From assembly GCF_001469165.1 (NCBI RefSeq), contig NZ_JABX01000039.1, forward strand, positions 1 through 55,973: 55,973 nucleotides of DNA, in the 5' to 3' direction. The translations under genes were made by a program, and so were the position numbers. A model generated the notes under the pieces. That model was not told the origin of the DNA and searched no databases. It saw only the letters and a program-made list of their open reading frames with translations. This stretch comes from Thiohalocapsa sp. ML1 (lineage in GTDB: Bacteria > Pseudomonadota > Gammaproteobacteria > Chromatiales > Chromatiaceae). Position 1 is the first letter of the stretch. Each line of letters begins with the position of its first letter. Of this stretch, positions 53,289-55,973 are shown piece after piece.

Positions 53289-54155
53289 TCAGCCGCGGCG
53301 CCGCGGCCCGTCGGCGAGCAGCCCCGCCGCGAGCAGCCCCTCCAGGTGCCGCGCGACGGCCTCTTCGGCGTGGCTGCCGATGCGCGGCGGGTCCGGCAGG
53401 GCGGCGTGCAGGCGGGCGTCGGCGTTGGCCATCAGGAGCGCCAGGCCGCCGCCGTCGTGGATGAGCGCGAGCATTTCCAGGTCGTTGAGGCCGTCGCCGT
53501 AGCAGACGACGTCGGCGGGCGTGAGGCCGAGGTCATCCAGCAGCCGCGCCAGCGCGGCGCCCTTGCTGACGCCGGCGGCCATGACCTCCAGCGTCTGCGG
53601 CAGGGAGAAGGTGGTGCCGAGGCGGCCGTCGTGGCGCTCGCGGATCGCGGCCTCCAGATCCACCAAGTGCGCGTGCTCGCCGTAGTAGAAGACCTTCAGC
53701 ACCGCGGCGCCGTCCAGGCGGGCGAAATCGACGACGCGGTAGCGAAAGCCGGAGTCTTGGTGATATCGCAGCAGGCTCGGCTCCGCCTGCTCCACGAGCC
53801 AGGCATCGGTGACGAACACGTTGGTCTGTACCTGCCGGAACAGCGGGTCGCGGGTTAGAAAGCCCAGCGCGTCGGGCGCGATGCAGGTGGTCTGAAGCAG
53901 CCGGCCGTCCGCGGCGTTGACCGCCGCGCCGTTGCAGCTCACCAGAGCGCCGCGCTGCCGCGCCGCCGCCAGGGTCGCGTCGCCGCCGAGCTGCCCGGCC
54001 AGCACGCGGATGTCCATGAAATGCCGCCCGGAGGCGAGCACCAGGTCCGCCCCGGCGTGGTGCACGCGCGCCAACACGCCCCGCGTATAATCGCCGAGGC
54101 GGTGATCCGGCCCCAGCAGGGTGCCGTCCAGGTCGGAGACCACCAGCTTGTACAT
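53289..54155 (-). CDS. Cof-type HAD hydrolase
   Basis: A 288-residue HAD phosphatase of subfamily IIB. The nucleophile motif is VVSDLDGTLLGPDH, the Ser/Thr motif LVLASGRHF, the Lys lies in AAGVSKGAALARLL, and the metal Asp motif CYGDGLNDLEML. Cof-type enzymes dephosphorylate sugar phosphates or flavin precursors. The start at MYKLVVSDLDGTL is preferred to the longer frame, whose extra residues are not domain-like. It faces apbE across a 157-base gap. Confidence 0.9.
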   Translation of the reverse strand: MYKLVVSDLDGTLLGPDHRLGDYTRGVLARVHHAGADLVLASGRHFMDIRVLAGQLGGDATLAAARQRGALVSCNGAAVNAADGRLLQTTCIAPDALGFLTRDPLFRQVQTNVFVTDAWLVEQAEPSLLRYHQDSGFRYRVVDFARLDGAAVLKVFYYGEHAHLVDLEAAIRERHDGRLGTTFSLPQTLEVMAAGVSKGAALARLLDDLGLTPADVVCYGDGLNDLEMLALIHDGGGLALLMANADARLHAALPDPPRIGSHAEEAVARHLEGLLAAGLLADGPRRRG

Positions 54156-54312
54156 CGCCATCATCCGGGGGCTGCACCGCCCGCTGCCCAGGTTGGCGCG
54201 CAGCATGGGCAACGGCTTCGGCGATGTCCAGCCGCGGCGCCGTGCGCCTCAGCCGCCGCGTGCGGGCATCGAGCCTCGCGCCCTCTCATCCACCCGAGCC
54301 CGCTGTACCCAG

Positions 54313-55389
54313 ATGCCTCTACTCGCCATGCCCGCGCCGGACACGAGCCATCGCTGCCGCCTGCCCGGGCTCCGCGTCGGCGCCGTTCTCGTGATCCCGC
54401 TGCTGCTGCTCGCGCTCGCCGGCTGCGGCCCGCGCGAGCACACGCTGACGCTGGCCGGCCCCACCATGGGCACGAGCTGGAGCGTGCAGCTCCCGCGGCC
54501 GCCGGCGGGCGTGGACCAGGCGGCGCTGTACGCGGGCATCACCGCCGTGCTGGAGGAGGTCAACGCGCGCATGTCGACCTACCAGGCGGACTCGGAGCTG
54601 TCGCGCTTCAACGCCGCGGAGAGCACGGACTGGTTCCCGGTCTCCGACGAGCTGGTGCGGCTGGTGGACACGGCGCTCGCGGTCAGCACGCTGAGCGACG
54701 GTGCCTTCGATGTCACCGTCGGCCCGCTGGTGAACCTGTGGGGCTTCGGGCCGGAGGTGCAGGCGGACGAGCTGCCCGCGCAGGCCGAGATCGACGCGGC
54801 ACTGGTCCGGGTCGGCTGGACGCTGCTGCATACCCGCACCGAGCCGCCGGCGCTGCGCAAGGACCGGCCGGATGTCTACGTGGACCTGTCTGCCATCGCC
54901 AAGGGCCACGGCGTGGACCGCGTTGCCGCGGTGCTGGAGGCGGCAGGCGTGCGCGACTACCTGGCGGAGATCGGCGGCGAGCTGCGCGGGCGCGGCGTCA
55001 ATGCCGAGGGCGAGCCCTGGCGCATCGCCGTCGAGCGCCCGGACCCCGGCCGACGCGCCGTGCTGCGCGTGGTTGCGCTCACCGACCAGGCCATGGCCAC
55101 GTCCGGCGACTATCGGAACTTCTTCGAGCTGGACGGCCGGCGCTATTCCCACAGCATCGACCCCGCCACCGGCCGGCCGGTGGACCACCAGCTCGCGTCC
55201 GTGACCGTGCTCGCCGAGCGCTGCGGCGAGGCCGACGCCTGGGCCACGGCGCTCCTGGTGCTCGGGCCGGAGCGGGGCCGCGCGCTGGCGGACGAGCGCG
55301 GGCTTGCGGCGCTGTTCGTGGAGCGGATCGGCGAGGAGCTTCGACTGAGTGAGAGCGCGGCCTTTGCGCGGGCGGCGGGCGCGGATTAG
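54313..55389 (+). CDS. apbE: FAD:protein FMN transferase (ApbE), lipoprotein
   Basis: A 358-residue periplasmic lipoprotein that attaches FMN to target proteins such as NqrB, NqrC or RnfG. The signal and lipobox are VLVIPLLLLALAGCGP. GPTMGTSWSVQL, TYQADSELSRFN, VDLSAIAKGHGVDRVAAVLE and YSHSIDPATGRPVDHQLASV are family motifs. TSGDYRNFFELDG also fits. No Rnf or Nqr gene lies in the window. The start at 54313 is one choice; ATG at 54328 is also possible. Confidence 0.93.
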   Translation: MPLLAMPAPDTSHRCRLPGLRVGAVLVIPLLLLALAGCGPREHTLTLAGPTMGTSWSVQLPRPPAGVDQAALYAGITAVLEEVNARMSTYQADSELSRFNAAESTDWFPVSDELVRLVDTALAVSTLSDGAFDVTVGPLVNLWGFGPEVQADELPAQAEIDAALVRVGWTLLHTRTEPPALRKDRPDVYVDLSAIAKGHGVDRVAAVLEAAGVRDYLAEIGGELRGRGVNAEGEPWRIAVERPDPGRRAVLRVVALTDQAMATSGDYRNFFELDGRRYSHSIDPATGRPVDHQLASVTVLAERCGEADAWATALLVLGPERGRALADERGLAALFVERIGEELRLSESAAFARAAGAD

Positions 55390-55525
55390 CCCGCCGCGGC
55401 GCTGCCCCTGGGTACGCCGACTTCAGTCGGCCCCCGGGGAAGGCGGACTTCAGTCCGCCGCGATCATTGCATCGAAAGCCCTCGGCATTGCCGCGACCTC
55501 TATTCAGCCCGCCGCGCCGCGCGAC
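55390..55525. repeat. hairpins GCCGACTTCAGTCGGC and GGCGGACTTCAGTCCGCC
   Basis: Two hairpins (55416-55431 and 55442-55459) lie between apbE and the TPR gene. The first is the inverse complement of the 29-bp array unit, including its GGGTAC linker. The second has the same apex ACTTCAGT with changed but complementary arms. They sit between convergent genes and may act as terminators. Confidence 0.75.
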
Positions 55526-55973
55526 TCAGGCATCGGACGGACGCGCGCGCTCCGCGTCGGCGATCTCCGCGAGGCGCCGGCGGAACCAGTCCGGCAGGTC
55601 TTTGTAATCCACGTGGTTGGGCAGCGCTGCCGCCAGGCGCTCGGCGAGCTCCAGGCCCTCCGCGAAGGCCGCGCGCGCAGCCTCGAGGTCGCCGAGGGCC
55701 TGATCCGTCTTGCCGACGTTGTCGAGCGAGACGGATAGATCGCGCAGCGCCTCTGGCGTCTCGCCGACGCGCGCGAGGATGCGCCGGCGGATGTCCAGCG
55801 ACTCCGCGAAGGCCGCGCGCGCAGCCTCGAGGTCGCCGAGGGCCTGATCCGTCTTGCCGACGTTGTCGAGCGAGACGGACAGATCGCGCAGCGCCTCTGG
55901 CGTCTCGCCGACGCGCGCGAGGATGCGCCGGCGGATGTCCAGCGACTCCGCGAAGGCCGCGCGCGCCGCCTCC
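55526..55973 (-). CDS. tetratricopeptide-repeat protein (C-terminal part)
   Basis: A partial gene; the N-terminus lies past the right edge. The minus strand reads repeated units SLDNVGKTDQALGDLEAARA and AFAESLDIRRRILARVGETP, a kinesin-light-chain-like TPR pattern with 50 residues per unit. The DNA repeat is 150 bp, and the two complete copies visible differ at only one or two bases. The final unit ends in GLELAERLAAALPNHVDYKD and a basic-acidic tail. Such repeat arrays are known in NB-ARC or CHAT-associated proteins, but no such domain is visible here. Confidence 0.85.
   Translation of the reverse strand, partial: EAARAAFAESLDIRRRILARVGETPEALRDLSVSLDNVGKTDQALGDLEAARAAFAESLDIRRRILARVGETPEALRDLSVSLDNVGKTDQALGDLEAARAAFAEGLELAERLAAALPNHVDYKDLPDWFRRRLAEIADAERARPSDA

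Overview
The window is high-GC gammaproteobacterial DNA, most likely from a purple sulfur bacterium (Chromatiaceae or a close relative). This is inferred from the mix of a pcnB-folK-panB-panC-panD order, a hoxEFUYH NAD-linked hydrogenase, large multihaem cytochromes, PEP-CTERM-like export signals, and intergenic space crowded with short hairpin repeats. No 16S or other marker gene is present, so the assignment is not firm.

Layout. (1) 1-14.5 kb, minus strand: a phage-defence operon read right to left. It runs from a frameshifted excisionase-type HTH gene through brxF, brxC/pglY, an AAA ATPase plus TOPRIM-like partner, a winged-helix protein, pglXI methylase, vapB-vapC-DUF2283 and a frameshifted brxHII helicase to a truncated RecG/AlbA-like gene. 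The core is a type 3 BREX set; pglZ and brxA are not in the window. (2) 14.5-28 kb: a DUF2189 membrane protein, a hybrid sensor kinase, two alpha/beta hydrolases, citrate synthase, a PEP-CTERM-like secreted protein, a PIN-type toxin-antitoxin pair, and a three-domain phosphodiesterase-TPR-sulfotransferase protein. (3) 28-34.4 kb: aquaporin, tRNA-Glu(CUC), then pcnB-folK-panB-panC-panD (RNA tailing, folate and pantothenate synthesis). (4) 34.4-42 kb, minus strand: hoxE-hoxF-(coiled-coil ORF, hicA relic)-hoxU-hoxY-hoxH-hoxW-like protease-Old Yellow Enzyme. (5) 42.3-47.6 kb: pssA, then a three-gene electron-transfer unit: a membrane-anchored heptahaem cytochrome, a cytochrome b, and a membrane-anchored octahaem cytochrome of the tetrathionate-reductase (OTR) type. 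(6) 47.6-56 kb: three Uma2-family paralogues with coiled-coil tails, arfB, a broken formylglycine-generating-enzyme-like gene beside a ParE-type toxin-antitoxin pair, a Cof-type HAD phosphatase, apbE, and the C-terminal end of a TPR protein with near-identical 150-bp repeats.

How the genes fit together. The defence operon should methylate self DNA through PglXI and restrict phage through BrxC/BrxF/BrxHII. It carries extra inner modules that may act as second-line defences. The Hox genes encode the hydrogenase moiety (HoxYH) and the NAD-reducing diaphorase moiety (HoxEFU) with a protease that matures HoxH. The b-type and multihaem cytochromes look like a quinol-to-periplasm electron path ending in an octahaem reductase of unknown substrate.

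Non-coding DNA is unusually rich. It has two tandem arrays of a 29-bp hairpin unit (11 and 6 copies), heptanucleotide tandem repeats around hoxW and the OYE gene, GGCCGAGGGCC-type elements flanking panB in inverted orientation, and many single GC-rich hairpins. Three or four apparent single-base frameshifts (brxHII, the HTH gene, the FGE-like gene, and a nonsense codon in hicA) mean that either gene decay or draft-quality errors must be considered.
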